Below are positions 36,246-45,533 of a DNA stretch of 64,000 nucleotides, in pieces. The position numbers were made by a program, and so were the translations under genes. Positions within the stretch are counted from its first letter, which is position 1; the number at the start of each line of letters is the position of its first letter. The stretch is from positions 25,087 through 89,086 of the forward strand of contig JAIOPQ010000027.1 in the NCBI GenBank assembly GCA_021413825.1, read 5' to 3'. This DNA is from Spirochaetia bacterium. GTDB taxonomy: Bacteria; Spirochaetota; Leptospiria; Leptospirales; Leptonemataceae. The notes below the pieces were generated by a model. It was given only the letters and a program-made list of their open reading frames with translations, made no database searches and had not been told where the DNA came from.

Positions 36246-37415
36246 ATGATCAAGCGAATCGGTGCTGGCCTCATCATTGCAATTCTGGCTGGTATGTTGA
36301 TATTAACTTTTGGTCGCGTTCCGCCCTCGCAACTGGCAGAAATGATCTCCGGCCGTATGGGCAGCTTTGACGGGGAAGAAATTACGCCGGCAATGTACGT
36401 AATGGCGCAAGAGAACTGTAAGCGGAACATGGGCGGGATGGGTGAAATTCCTGAGTTCATCCTTACAAACTGTGTAACCAATCAACTCAAACAGCTATAT
36501 ATCCTCCCTAAAATAGCCACAAGACTTGGCGCACTGGTTTCAGAAGAATCCCAGCAAGTAGATTTGCTCAAGCAATCTGAGCAAATCTTCCAACAACAGA
36601 AAGATGCTTCTGCGGATGATCGCCTGACGGTTCGCGAAATCTACAATCGTCAATTATTGAACTATCCAATGGATCTGCGCATACGCATGCGAGCCGCACA
36701 GAATGCCGGTGAAATCATAACCAATGTAGGCGACAGTCTACCCGAGGCCCGCGCGCAAGCTGCAGCGGAAAGTATCACAATGAGTCTTAGAATTCTGAGA
36801 TTCACAAACACGGATCTTCAGGGCAAGACTGGAAACTTCGATGTAACTGAAGAGGAAGTCAAAGCAAAGCATGAGAAAGAGCAATCTATCTTTGAACCTC
36901 CACAGCGTAAGTCCTACGAAAGCCAGCGCGAATTCGTAAAAAATAGACTCATCACCGAAAAGAAACAAACAGCTGTATCTGGACTCAAACAGCAACTCAG
37001 TGCACTTGGAGCAGACTTTAAGATTGAGGATCTAGAGCGCATAACGGGTCGCAATGCAATTGCAAAAAGTGCAAAACTGCAGGAATTGAAGGGCCTTACC
37101 TTGCCTACGGGTGAAATCGTTCACCTGGACAAACCGGAATTCTTGTTGGCACTCTCTGGAAAAGGAGTCCACAAAGTTGGTCCAATCCAGGATGGAGAAG
37201 CTACCATTTACGTGGAAATTTCAGGAATTCAGGCAGGCGCGGTGGCCGATCTGCCGCCAGCAAAAGCAGAGAAAATGGTCGAAGAACAAAAGAACGCTGC
37301 CGGTCGTTCCTATTATGAATTGATTGTAAAGACGGAAGGGAAGCGCGGTAACTTCAGACTGCGAACCAATTCAAAAACCGGTAACGCTCCGGTGCCCGCT
37401 CCAGATGTCTTTTAA
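36246..37415 (+). CDS. SurA/PpiD-like periplasmic folding factor without a recognisable PPIase domain
   Basis: The 389-residue protein has an N-terminal membrane anchor or uncleaved signal (IGAGLIIAILAGMLILTFG). A SurA_N-like helical region follows: SFDGEEITPAMYVMAQENCKRN, then ILTNCVTNQLKQLYILPKIATRLG. The C-terminal half has KSYESQREFVKNRLITEKKQTAVSGLKQQL and FLLALSGKGVHKVGPIQDGEATIYVEI, the pattern that flanks parvulin domains in PpiD, but no parvulin core is obvious. It likely helps outer-membrane or exported proteins to fold. AAAGGTGG lies five bases before the ATG. CheX follows 22 bp downstream. Confidence 0.75.
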   Translation: MIKRIGAGLIIAILAGMLILTFGRVPPSQLAEMISGRMGSFDGEEITPAMYVMAQENCKRNMGGMGEIPEFILTNCVTNQLKQLYILPKIATRLGALVSEESQQVDLLKQSEQIFQQQKDASADDRLTVREIYNRQLLNYPMDLRIRMRAAQNAGEIITNVGDSLPEARAQAAAESITMSLRILRFTNTDLQGKTGNFDVTEEEVKAKHEKEQSIFEPPQRKSYESQREFVKNRLITEKKQTAVSGLKQQLSALGADFKIEDLERITGRNAIAKSAKLQELKGLTLPTGEIVHLDKPEFLLALSGKGVHKVGPIQDGEATIYVEISGIQAGAVADLPPAKAEKMVEEQKNAAGRSYYELIVKTEGKRGNFRLRTNSKTGNAPVPAPDVF

Positions 37416-37437
37416 GGTTTAGTTCAGGAACAACAAT

Positions 37438-37896
37438 TTGAAAGCAGAGTATGTAAACCCGTTCCTTCAGGGCGCCGTACTCGTCTTCCGTGATTTGCTC
37501 AATGAAGAAATCATTCGAGGCAAAACGTCGGTAAAACCAGATGCTACTCCGTCGCACGAAATAGCAATCCTGTTAAACGTCACTGGTTCAGTTCAAGGTC
37601 AGGTGGTCTATTCCCTGAATGCGGAAACAGCGTACAAGCTCGCAGAAAAATTAATGCCCGGAACAGATCGTGCCACAATTGAAAAAGAATATCGCGATGT
37701 ACTTGGTGAGCTTGGAAACATGATTACTGGAAACGCTTTGAACATTTTTCTAAATAGCAAGAAGGATCTCGATCTTAGCGTGCCTTATGTCGCGGACACG
37801 CGTTCGCAACGTATTGATATTCCAAAACGCACAGCGCTCGGTTTGAATCTTTATTCAAAACCTGGTTTGATTGAATTAAATATAGCACTCGAGTGA
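37438..37896 (+). CDS. cheX: Chemotaxis phosphatase CheX
   Basis: The 152-residue protein begins at a TTG (TTG AAA GCA GAG), with AGGA 9-10 bases upstream. It has the CheC/CheX/FliY fold and the dephosphorylation motif EYRDVLGELGNMITGNALN (conserved Glu and Asn). GSVQGQVVYSLN forms the preceding strand pair, and the end IPKRTALGLNLYSKPGLIELNIALE is typical. It removes phosphate from CheY-P to reset flagellar switching, the usual spirochaetal solution in place of CheZ. A strong terminator follows. Confidence 0.92.
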   Translation: MKAEYVNPFLQGAVLVFRDLLNEEIIRGKTSVKPDATPSHEIAILLNVTGSVQGQVVYSLNAETAYKLAEKLMPGTDRATIEKEYRDVLGELGNMITGNALNIFLNSKKDLDLSVPYVADTRSQRIDIPKRTALGLNLYSKPGLIELNIALE

Positions 37897-37957
37897 ATTT
37901 TTTCACGGGCGGATTTTTGTGTCCTGCCGAACATATAAATGTCATTCGTGTAACTCC

Positions 37958-37992
37958 GCGGGCTCCCCGTAAAACGGGAGACCCGCATTTTT
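37958..37992 (+). terminator. Rho-independent terminator after cheX
   Basis: GCGGGCTCCCCGTAAAACGG begins a hairpin whose right arm is ACGGGAGACCCGC, with a single-base bulge on each side. It is followed by ATTTTT. It lies about 60 bp after the cheX stop. It would insulate cheX from the convergent outer-membrane protein genes. Confidence 0.85.
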
Positions 37993-37996
37993 CTTG

Positions 37997-38581
37997 TTAC
38001 AACCCTATTGGCATTCTCACTCCGTAACTGACAAAGTTCGATCCGCACGTGGGTGGGCAGAGCAAACCAAAAATTCCGGACCTGTGGTGAATTCGCAGAA
38101 ATGTTTCCACGGGATAGCTGGAAGGAAGACTGAATCCAATTTCAAACATCAGGTAATTCAAAACCTGACTGGATTTCTGCGAATGTAAAACCCAGGGCCA
38201 TTGGATTGGATCAAAGTTTCGATTCTCTAAACGGGGATTTTCTGTTGCAATTGAGATTCCCTCGCCCGCACGCAAGAACAACGGAGTTCGCGGGAGATTG
38301 AGACGTGCGATAGCCACTCCACAGGCCTCCGCGTTATGCATCAGACCTGTGTGTTTTGCAGCTATTACCTCACCCTCAATTTGAAATGGACCCCGCGTAG
38401 CAATTTCACGATTCAAACCAAGGGCCCAGATATTTGAATTTCTGTAGTTCGTTCGCTGGCGGACAAGAATTGGAATCAAATCCGTCTCAGTCCATTGCCC
38501 ACCATACATTACGGCAGAAAGTTTTTCCGCATGGAGATTCGCAGCAAGGAGCCCAAGTAACACCCAGCAAAGGAGTTTCAT
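37997..38581 (-). CDS. Outer-membrane beta-barrel candidate, acyloxyacyl hydrolase/PagL-like ending
   Basis: The 194-residue protein has a cleavable signal peptide (LLCWVLLGLLAANLHAE). Amphipathic strands follow, ending in FLRIHHRSGIFGLLCPPTCG then SNFVSYGVRMPIGL, which looks like a terminal outer-membrane strand. The HHRSG..G..GSN pattern resembles the C-terminal region of lipid A deacylase (PagL)-like barrels, which use a His-Ser pair. I consider this suggestive only. Its ATG overlaps the stop of the upstream barrel gene by 4 bp, so the two are made together. Confidence 0.65.
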   Translation of the reverse strand: MKLLCWVLLGLLAANLHAEKLSAVMYGGQWTETDLIPILVRQRTNYRNSNIWALGLNREIATRGPFQIEGEVIAAKHTGLMHNAEACGVAIARLNLPRTPLFLRAGEGISIATENPRLENRNFDPIQWPWVLHSQKSSQVLNYLMFEIGFSLPSSYPVETFLRIHHRSGIFGLLCPPTCGSNFVSYGVRMPIGL

Positions 38582-39387
38582 GGTACGCTTCCAAGATCGG
38601 CGCCCATACCTATCAAAATGTTGTAGGTTCCGAGCGATCTTGAAGAGAACAGATTCGATTTCAGATTCTGTCGAATATAGTCAACCTGGACCTTCAAGAA
38701 AACAGGATCGGTTACATGAATATTCGTACCGAGTGTTGCTCCATACAGCGCCGAGGCCCCGTTTCGAATTCGATTCGATGGACGGAACGGATCTGGATCA
38801 AGAGATGAATGCGCGTGACCCGAAAATCCACCTCCACCAATTCTTAGTCCACCATATGGATCGACTCTGCGGGTCGGGAGCGGATGAAAGAAGAGCGAAA
38901 CGCCGCCAACGTTACCGCGGTATAGAATTCGAGTAACAGGCAACGGCTCAACGACCGGTCGAACAAGTTGCGTGGACAATGGCAGGATATCCTGTCGCGA
39001 AATATCAATGCGTGAATACATTCCAAAGAATCCGAGTCCCAGATAGTTCGATAGGCCGTATTCAAACTCAAGTGCAACTGTTTCACGCGGAATAATCTCA
39101 GAAGCAAAGACCAGGGGCTGTGGGGTAGGCAGAATGGGAACAAATCCTCCAGATGCCACGCGATAGCGCACTGCCTTGTCGTACTCTTTCTCTTGCGAGA
39201 TAAGACTTCCAGCAGGTGCTAGAGATTTTCCGTTAAGCAGGCTCAGGCCCAGAAACCCTTCGTGAAATCCCATGGTGGATTTCTTCTGGCTTCTTTGAGG
39301 AGCCACAGTCGGTGCTTCCTCCGGCAAAGGCTCGGCCCATCCCTGGCTACTAATAAGCAAACATACGATCAATAGAAAATGTCTCAT
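38578..39387 (-). CDS. Outer-membrane beta-barrel protein
   Basis: The 269-residue protein has a signal peptide (HFLLIVCLLISSQGWAEP). From about residue 80 on it has alternating strands: VALEFEYGLSNYLGLGFFGMYSRID, GNVGGVSLFFHPLPTRRVDPYGGLRIGGGGFSGHA, LYGATLGTNIHV and VDYIRQNLKSNLF. The final residues TYNILIGMGADLGSVP could be the closing strand. The general layout fits a small porin-like or OmpW/OmpA-type barrel, with no firm family. It is coupled by a 4-bp overlap to the downstream barrel gene. Confidence 0.7.
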   Translation of the reverse strand: MRHFLLIVCLLISSQGWAEPLPEEAPTVAPQRSQKKSTMGFHEGFLGLSLLNGKSLAPAGSLISQEKEYDKAVRYRVASGGFVPILPTPQPLVFASEIIPRETVALEFEYGLSNYLGLGFFGMYSRIDISRQDILPLSTQLVRPVVEPLPVTRILYRGNVGGVSLFFHPLPTRRVDPYGGLRIGGGGFSGHAHSSLDPDPFRPSNRIRNGASALYGATLGTNIHVTDPVFLKVQVDYIRQNLKSNLFSSRSLGTYNILIGMGADLGSVP

Positions 39388-39477
39388 AGTTCTCTCCTGA
39401 TCTTGTGCATATCACAAGATCAAGAGTCGCACCATCATTCATTGGTGAAATGCATCTGGCCGGGGTGGATGTGAGAT

Positions 39478-40158
39478 TTATTTCTTGAAACGAGAATAAA
39501 ACGATCTGCTAACGGGCAATTCGATTCCACCGGCAAGGGAAAGGGTGTATTTACCTCCGGAAGCGACTTGAATCGATTGGAGTTCAATTGACGCAACTAG
39601 ATAGCGCCGATGAATTCTGACAAAGCTATCAGTTAGAAGCTTTTCCAGGGAATCCAGGGTCTTTCTATGTTTGAAGGTTGCTCCATTGCGGCAGTGGATT
39701 TGAACATGGTTATCATCTCCTTCAAGATATATTACATCAGTAAGAGGAACCAGGTGGACTCGATCGTCCTCGCGGACAGAAAGGTATTTCAGGGGCTTCT
39801 CTGGACCAGACGTTAGGCGATCTATTGCGCGCTGCAAGCGTGTTTCTAAAACTGGTTTTGGCACAAAGTCAATTACACCGTAGTCAAAGGCCTCCAGGGC
39901 ACGATCCGTGTTGGCTGAAACTATAATTGTGTGAAATGATCCCGCGGCTGCCTCCTCGAGAAGCAAGAATCCATCGTCTCCATTCAAATCTAGATCCAGA
40001 AATAGAACATCAATGCTTGAATCCTGAATAAAACACTCAGATCCGATCAGGGTTCGTTCAATTCTCAGGCTCTGAATTCTTGTTCCAAGAATACTACGGA
40101 GTTTGCGCTCCAGACCCCGCGCCGCAACCGATTCGTCTTCAACGATTAGAATTCGCAT
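39478..40158 (-). CDS. LytTR family response regulator
   Basis: The 226-residue regulator has a receiver domain (1-115) with acidic pocket VEDE, phospho-acceptor Asp55 in LFLDLDLNG, Ser81 and Lys101 (VPKP). A LytTR DNA-binding domain follows (about 125-226; DRVHLVPLTDVIYLEGDDNHVQIHCRNG, FVRIHRRYLVA). It is the partner of the upstream 7TMR-DISM histidine kinase, whose stop lies 26 bp before this start. This is the usual pairing for LytS/YpdA-type kinases with HisKA-less phospho-acceptor domains. Targets are unknown. Confidence 0.9.
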   Translation of the reverse strand: MRILIVEDESVAARGLERKLRSILGTRIQSLRIERTLIGSECFIQDSSIDVLFLDLDLNGDDGFLLLEEAAAGSFHTIIVSANTDRALEAFDYGVIDFVPKPVLETRLQRAIDRLTSGPEKPLKYLSVREDDRVHLVPLTDVIYLEGDDNHVQIHCRNGATFKHRKTLDSLEKLLTDSFVRIHRRYLVASIELQSIQVASGGKYTLSLAGGIELPVSRSFYSRFKK

Positions 40159-40184
40159 ATCGACATCATGGCAGGCAATTGCCC

Positions 40185-42086
40185 TTACTTCAAGGCGTCT
40201 GGGGTGAACTGCATCGGGCTCGGGTCAACTGGAATCCAGATGCTCGTTCTGTAACCGCCGGATTCGATGGGTCCATGGTCCAGCTTCCATTTCCCGGGAT
40301 AAGCCTCGTCAAGCCTCGATGCTACGTATTTCATGCCAGTTCCTGTGCCTTTTCGATTCGAGATTTCTCCATCGTTGCCAATGTGAAAAACGTCAAAGCC
40401 TGACTCCGAACACTTCTCTATTGAAAAAACTCCACCTGAACGTCCATGGAGGCCATGGGTTAATCCGTTTTCGATCAATGTATGGAACACCAGAGGGGGG
40501 ATTGTTTCGTTTCCGGAAATGCCGATGACGTTTAGCGCGTACTGTTTTTCAAGTCGCAGCCCCATCACATCGAGATGAGCCCGACATAGCGCAATTTCAT
40601 CCGAGACTGGAATGACTTTCTCCGGAGAAATTCGCAAAAGCAGCCGCATTTCCTCAGAGAGCGCTTCGATTAGCCTGCGGGCAGTTCCTGGATCCTCTTC
40701 CAGCCAGACCGTGGCCGCATTAAGCGAGTTCATAAGAAAATGCGGCTGAATGTTCTTCTTGAGTAATTCAATCTCGAGACGCGCCGCTGTCAGTTTGGCA
40801 GCCTCCTTTTCGCGTGAGCTCTCCATTGCGGCCTGGCTAGCCTTCTGACGCTCCTCTTCGTTTACCCGAATGCGATCTGCAAGTCCAAGTGAAAGCAGGC
40901 ACATCTCAAGCGCAGAGCCCATCTGCAAGACATACTCCGTAAAGAAATTCGCAGGCAGGATTCCCAGTCCTTTGAGTGCATAAGCCGTTACACCAACCAG
41001 AAGGGAAAACCAGGCAACAAGGAAATAGCGAGCAGGCCCATAGCCGCGCATTACGCAGGCAAAAGCAGTCAGAAAAATCGATCCGGTAAATAGCAAAGCA
41101 AGCACAGCAGCCGCGCGAATACTAAGATTGTACGGAAGAATAAATGCCGCTGGCATCAAGAAGAATAGCAGGAGCATCAACAAGTATAGAAATTTATCCA
41201 GCCTGGGTACCAACCTTCCGGAACGCAGAAACTCACGAGCAAACATTATTCCAAAGAAGAATGCCCAACCAATTGCAAAGACAAGACTCTTGCTATTCCA
41301 GTAAGGTGATCCGGGCCAGAAATACTCGTATGCGAAACCGTTCAGGACCGTTTGAATCAAACCGTATCCTAGCACATACAATAAGTAGTAAAGATAACCC
41401 GGGTCACGTACCATAAAAAATAATATGAGATTGTATACTATCAGGACCGTTAGAATTCCATAGTACAAGCCCAGCACAAGTTGCTCTTCATGAATTCGAT
41501 CACGAAACGTATCTGCAGTCATTGCCAGAATTGGAAACTCGAGCGTACCCTCGCTCTCGAATCGAAATAGAATAGTACGCGCTTCACCAGGGGGAATATG
41601 AACTGGGAACACAAAAGTTCGATGCGGCACAGGACGCGAATGGAATGGTAACGCCGCACCCGTCTGAACCAGTTTCTTTTCCTCAGGAATATAAAAGTCA
41701 ATGCGCTGAAGCGGAGCATAGTCTACCTGGATCATGAAGTCTGCATACTCGCCAGGGTTAGAAATTCTGAATTTTAGAAAGTAGACCTGATTGGAAAACC
41801 CAAAGTTGGGCGTAGGATTGCTGATTTCAGTAAACGAGATTCCGGAGAATGAATCAGTCACCTTCAAGGTCTTTCCCGCATCCATATGGATTGCGCATCC
41901 AGTGGAACAGGGAGTAGCCGTGTGTCCGTGCACAGGAGCTTTTAGGAGCGGTTCCGCACGCGTCACGTTTACAGGAAGTGACAGTGCCAGGAATAATGCG
42001 GACATGAGACCGCCTGCCTTGACTTTGGTGCACCTCTGAAATGACCCGGTACGTTCTCTTAAAAACCTCAACGCATTACCCTGCAC
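40185..42086 (-). CDS. 7TMR-DISM sensor histidine kinase (LytS-type kinase domain)
   Basis: The 633-residue sensor may start at 42086 or at the internal MSALFLALSL (residue 28), which gives a cleaner signal peptide. An extracytoplasmic 7TMR-DISM domain (about 50-195; SGISFTEI, NQVYFLKFRISN, RTFVFPVHIPPGEARTILFRF) precedes seven membrane helices (200-400). A coiled coil leads to the His_kinase domain, NIQPHFLMNSLNAATVW, with the phospho-accepting His449. The ATPase has the N-box FHTLIENGLTHG and G-box GTGTGMKYVASRLDEAY. It should phosphorylate the LytTR regulator encoded next. Carbohydrate-like ligands have been proposed for this receptor class. Confidence 0.9.
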   Translation of the reverse strand: MQGNALRFLRERTGSFQRCTKVKAGGLMSALFLALSLPVNVTRAEPLLKAPVHGHTATPCSTGCAIHMDAGKTLKVTDSFSGISFTEISNPTPNFGFSNQVYFLKFRISNPGEYADFMIQVDYAPLQRIDFYIPEEKKLVQTGAALPFHSRPVPHRTFVFPVHIPPGEARTILFRFESEGTLEFPILAMTADTFRDRIHEEQLVLGLYYGILTVLIVYNLILFFMVRDPGYLYYLLYVLGYGLIQTVLNGFAYEYFWPGSPYWNSKSLVFAIGWAFFFGIMFAREFLRSGRLVPRLDKFLYLLMLLLFFLMPAAFILPYNLSIRAAAVLALLFTGSIFLTAFACVMRGYGPARYFLVAWFSLLVGVTAYALKGLGILPANFFTEYVLQMGSALEMCLLSLGLADRIRVNEEERQKASQAAMESSREKEAAKLTAARLEIELLKKNIQPHFLMNSLNAATVWLEEDPGTARRLIEALSEEMRLLLRISPEKVIPVSDEIALCRAHLDVMGLRLEKQYALNVIGISGNETIPPLVFHTLIENGLTHGLHGRSGGVFSIEKCSESGFDVFHIGNDGEISNRKGTGTGMKYVASRLDEAYPGKWKLDHGPIESGGYRTSIWIPVDPSPMQFTPDALK

Positions 42087-42140
42087 GGGAAATGCGCGCT
42101 TCTAGAACCGTGACAATCTATTTTCCGTTAAGCGGCAAAC

Positions 42141-44222
42141 TCAATAGTCGATTGCCAATTCCCTAATCTTCTTATCGAGCGTATTTCGATTGATTCCCAG
42201 ATACCTTGCAGCCTGGGTTTTGGTGTATTTGAATTTCTTTAGTGCGTGAAGAATCAATCGGCGCTCAACTTCGGCAATAACCGTATCATATACCTGTCCG
42301 TCCATATCGCGGAAGCTCTCTTCTTCGGGTAGGTCAAACGTCCGCGGTTGGCTGTTTGCAATTGCCGGAGTTGCCTGAACGACAGCCGCCTGAGGATGGG
42401 TAAACGGCAGGGTTGTATCTACAAAATCGTCCACGTCCAAAATCTTGTTGCGGCTCAGTACAATAGCTCGCTCAACTGCATTCTCAAGCTGCCTGACATT
42501 CCCTGGCCATTCATAGTCCTCAATCATTTTAAGCGCGCCGTGGGAAATGCCGCTAATCTCTTTTGAATTTTCCTTGTTATATTTTTCTATAAAATGAGTA
42601 ACCAGTAACAGAACATCTTCTTTGCGTTCGCGCAAGGGTGGAATCTTTAGATTGATTACGTTCAGGCGATAAAACAAATCCGCTCGAAACCGTTTTTCGG
42701 CGATTGCAACTTCGAGATCTGCATTTGTAGCTGCAATGATTCGAATGTCAACCTGGCGAGTTCTTCCACCTACTGGTTCGATCTCACGCTCTTGTAGTAC
42801 TCGCAGCAATTTGCTTTGCAGGTTCAGGTCCAGTTCGCCAATTTCATCGAGGAATATGCTTCCCCCATCTGCAGTTTCAAACTTTCCTTTCTTATCTGCA
42901 ATTGCACCTGTGAACGATCCTTTTCTGTGTCCGAAGAGTTCACTCTCAAGGAGGTTCTCAGGAATTGCAGCGCAGTTGATTTTTACAAATGGTTGATCTT
43001 TGCGCGGACTATTATAGTGAATTGCAGATGCAATCAGCTCCTTTCCAGTACCCGATTCACCAGTGAGCAAAACGGATGCGCGCGAATCTGCGATAATTCT
43101 GACCTTTTCAAACAGCCGCAACATTGGAGGAGCACGTCCAATCAAACTTCCGAATTTGTATCTAGCGGAAAGTTCACGCTTGAGTTCAATATTCTCAGAG
43201 GCTATTACACGTGTTTCTTCTTTAACGAGACGCTGGATCGTAATCGCCTGGGAAATCATGCTTCCGAGAATTTCTAGAAATTCAATCATCGAGTCAGCAT
43301 CGAGCCCCTGCTGACGCGTAAACGTCGAGAATACACCCACAACATCTGCGCCCGAAAAGATCGGACAGCAGAAGAAGCCCATGTCACCTGTGCCTGCATA
43401 CGTCTTCATGCGATTCAGGAATCCCGGTTCGTTGGAAACGCTTGGGATATACACGGGCTTTTTGTTCAAGAAGACCGAACCGGTAATGCCTTCACCGGGC
43501 GCATATGTGACATCTACGAGTTCGTCCTTGGTAAATCCAACGCTTGCTACAATCTTCAACTGATCCAGTGAACGATCGTATAACAAGAGCGTACTGCGAT
43601 GAAGACGAAACGCTTTCTCAGTGATTGTCATCACTTCGCGGAACACATCTTCCAGGTTCAGCGAGCCAGAAACCACGCGGGAGATTTCATGAAGAACCAG
43701 GTGAAAGCGATCGCGATTCTTTAGGATCTGGTTGTCTTTGAAATCGACAAAGATCCGTGTCGCCAGGTTAGACATGATTGAGAGGAATTGTTCGTGGTCG
43801 CGATCGAAAGCCTCTTTAGCAGTTGAATCGACCGAGATTACTCCCATAACGATTCCGCTGACGACCATCGGCACAGCCAGCTCCGAACGCAGCCCCTCTT
43901 TGAGCGGAATGTAATCCGTTTCTCCGGCCGCATCCCCAACAATCCTGGCTTTGCCTGTCCTTGCCACCTTGCCCGTTACACCCTCGCCCATCTTCAGCTT
44001 GAGGTGTTTGAACTCTGGAGGAAGGCCTTGCGAGACTCGGATGGTGAGATTTTCCCCATCCTCATCAATAAGCATAATGCTTCCAGATTCAGCATACGTG
44101 GTCTGGATACATGCTGAAAGAATACGCTCTAATATGCCTTCGGGATCGCCGCCTTGATTTACGGCATGCGTTATCTCGCTAATAAAGCGAAGTGCTTCGG
44201 TTTTTGTGATCTGATTGGACAA
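42141..44222 (-). CDS. Sigma-54-dependent activator with two GAF domains
   Basis: The 693-residue protein has GAF 1 (about 10-160), GAF 2 (about 170-330), a sigma-54 AAA+ domain (355-595) and a Fis-type helix-turn-helix (TQAARYLGINRNTLDKKIREL) at the end. Walker A is GESGTGKE (388-395) and Walker B GGSIFLDE (454-461). The sigma-54 contact loop reads GSFTGA (435-440), a known variant of GAFTGA. It would remodel RNA polymerase-sigma-54 in response to small molecules bound by the GAF domains. I found no convincing -24/-12 promoter in the adjacent intergenic regions, so its targets are probably elsewhere. It is next to the histidine kinase gene but separated from it by 54 bp. Confidence 0.92.
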   Translation of the reverse strand: MSNQITKTEALRFISEITHAVNQGGDPEGILERILSACIQTTYAESGSIMLIDEDGENLTIRVSQGLPPEFKHLKLKMGEGVTGKVARTGKARIVGDAAGETDYIPLKEGLRSELAVPMVVSGIVMGVISVDSTAKEAFDRDHEQFLSIMSNLATRIFVDFKDNQILKNRDRFHLVLHEISRVVSGSLNLEDVFREVMTITEKAFRLHRSTLLLYDRSLDQLKIVASVGFTKDELVDVTYAPGEGITGSVFLNKKPVYIPSVSNEPGFLNRMKTYAGTGDMGFFCCPIFSGADVVGVFSTFTRQQGLDADSMIEFLEILGSMISQAITIQRLVKEETRVIASENIELKRELSARYKFGSLIGRAPPMLRLFEKVRIIADSRASVLLTGESGTGKELIASAIHYNSPRKDQPFVKINCAAIPENLLESELFGHRKGSFTGAIADKKGKFETADGGSIFLDEIGELDLNLQSKLLRVLQEREIEPVGGRTRQVDIRIIAATNADLEVAIAEKRFRADLFYRLNVINLKIPPLRERKEDVLLLVTHFIEKYNKENSKEISGISHGALKMIEDYEWPGNVRQLENAVERAIVLSRNKILDVDDFVDTTLPFTHPQAAVVQATPAIANSQPRTFDLPEEESFRDMDGQVYDTVIAEVERRLILHALKKFKYTKTQAARYLGINRNTLDKKIRELAIDY

Positions 44223-44225
44223 TGG

Positions 44226-44263
44226 GGGTACCTGTGCCTAAGATAATAGCAATAATGGTACCC
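44226..44263. promoter_or_regulatory. Inverted repeat GGGTACC-N24-GGTACCC
   Basis: Perfect 7-bp arms (44226-44232 and 44257-44263) with a 24-bp A/T-rich centre lie in the 185-bp divergent region between the sigma-54 activator and the alpha/beta hydrolase gene. Such spacing could fit two half-sites of one regulator. No function can be shown. Confidence 0.3.
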
Positions 44264-44407
44264 GGGAAGCAGGTGTTTTCCCGTCGATTGGAATTTTTCG
44301 CGTGTATGGGAGCCATCGGCCCGCACCGCTCGAATCAGCCAGAAAGACAGCAGGCCGCCCTGGGGCGCCTAACAATTCGTGGGCGACATAACCAGCGCGG
44401 TTTTCAA

Positions 44408-45274
44408 ATGCTCATTGCACCAATGGACATGATTCATTCGACAGAGAGTTTCACATTTCGCAATCTCAAGCTGCTTTTCAGGTCATATGGCCGCGGTAAG
44501 AAACTTCCGATTCTATTTTTTCATGCGACAGGATTTAGCGCCGATTCCTATGAACCCCTCCACCGCCTTTTAAATGATCAAGGACACCCTGTCTTTGCTT
44601 TAAACTTCATGGGACATGGTGGTTCAGATTCGACCCACGATTTTAAGAACTGGGCCTTCTTTGGCGATCAAGTAGAAGCATTCGCTCAACATCTTGGATT
44701 TTCTGAGGCGATTGCTGTTGGTCATTCGATTGGCGGCGCTTCTGTTCTCCATGCAGCCGCGCGACCAGGAAACCCTTTCAAGAAAATCGTACTGCTCGAC
44801 CCAACAGTATTTTCTCCATTTAGTTCCTGGTGGGTGCCTTTGTTTCCCAACCCACTTGCAAAGGCCGCAGAGACAAGGCGCTCCACCTTTCAGAATCTAA
44901 GGGTAGTTGAACGGAGTTTTAGAATGCACCCGCTCTTTAAGAGTTGGAATCCTGAATCATTCAAGGGCTATCTGAAAAGTGCCTTCACCGAGGACGCCGA
45001 CGGGTTCAGATTGCAGCTCGATCCCCTACTTGAGGCCAAAATTTTTCGGAGCTTCCACCGAGGACAGTGGCACATCTTCAAGAAGGTAAAACAGCCAACA
45101 TTGCTGATTACGGCCAGGGCTTCCAGTGTTACACCACCCTCTGCCGTAAAACGTCTGATAGCCCAATCTAATCACTCTCTATGGATTGAACATCCCGGCA
45201 GCCATTGTTTTCCCATGGAAGATCCAGCGGGAGTCACATTTGAAATCGAACGATTCACGCGCCCTGGTTATTGA
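44408..45274 (+). CDS. Alpha/beta hydrolase
   Basis: The start at ATG 44408 (MLIAPMDMIH) gives 288 residues. The upstream extension in the track ORF is low in family features and overlaps the start of the divergent activator gene; ATGs at 44423 and 44429 are also possible. The fold is shown by PILFFHATGFSADSY (oxyanion loop), FMGHGGSD, the nucleophile elbow AVGHSIGGAS (Ser107) and the C-terminal HPGSHCFPMED (catalytic His). LLDPTVFSP is typical of small-molecule hydrolases such as epoxide hydrolase or esterase. The substrate is unknown. It is cytoplasmic, since no signal peptide is visible. Confidence 0.82.
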   Translation: MLIAPMDMIHSTESFTFRNLKLLFRSYGRGKKLPILFFHATGFSADSYEPLHRLLNDQGHPVFALNFMGHGGSDSTHDFKNWAFFGDQVEAFAQHLGFSEAIAVGHSIGGASVLHAAARPGNPFKKIVLLDPTVFSPFSSWWVPLFPNPLAKAAETRRSTFQNLRVVERSFRMHPLFKSWNPESFKGYLKSAFTEDADGFRLQLDPLLEAKIFRSFHRGQWHIFKKVKQPTLLITARASSVTPPSAVKRLIAQSNHSLWIEHPGSHCFPMEDPAGVTFEIERFTRPGY

Positions 45275-45388
45275 AATCTTCCTTCATGACACTCTGTCGA
45301 GACCAAGGCCGATTGAAACCTCAAAAATCGCCATACCCGGAAGCAAGTATATTGAAAACCGCATTTAGCCCGTGTACCTTCTTGACGC

Positions 45389-45421
45389 TATTCTCAGTAT
45401 TTTGAAAATTTGGTGAGAATA
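45389..45421. promoter_or_regulatory. Inverted repeat upstream of the repeat lipoprotein operon
   Basis: TATTCTCA (45389-45396) and TGAGAATA (45414-45421) form a perfect 8-bp inverted repeat with a 17-bp A/T-rich spacer. A -35-like TTGACG (45382-45387) overlaps its left side. The site is about 115-145 bp before the lipoprotein start. It may be an operator for the secreted protease cassette. Confidence 0.4.
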
Positions 45422-45533
45422 TCTGAGACCTTGTTAGTATTACTCAGGCCTGGCTTGGAAGCGAGGCACAGAAAGGTACGTATCTAGGTTAAGAAGAAAC
45501 CAATTTTGGTTCTTCAGAAAACGGGGAAGAATC

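Noticed and set aside
44362-44378. CGCCTAACAATTCGT resembles the end of an integron attC site
   Set aside because: No matching GTTRRRY partner at a suitable distance, no foldable palindrome, no integrase and no cassette array. Treated as chance.
42141-44407. Sigma-54 (-24/-12) promoters near the sigma-54 activator
   Set aside because: I looked for TGGC-N7-9-TGC patterns in the neighbouring intergenic regions, including upstream of mreB and the hydrolase, and found none convincing.
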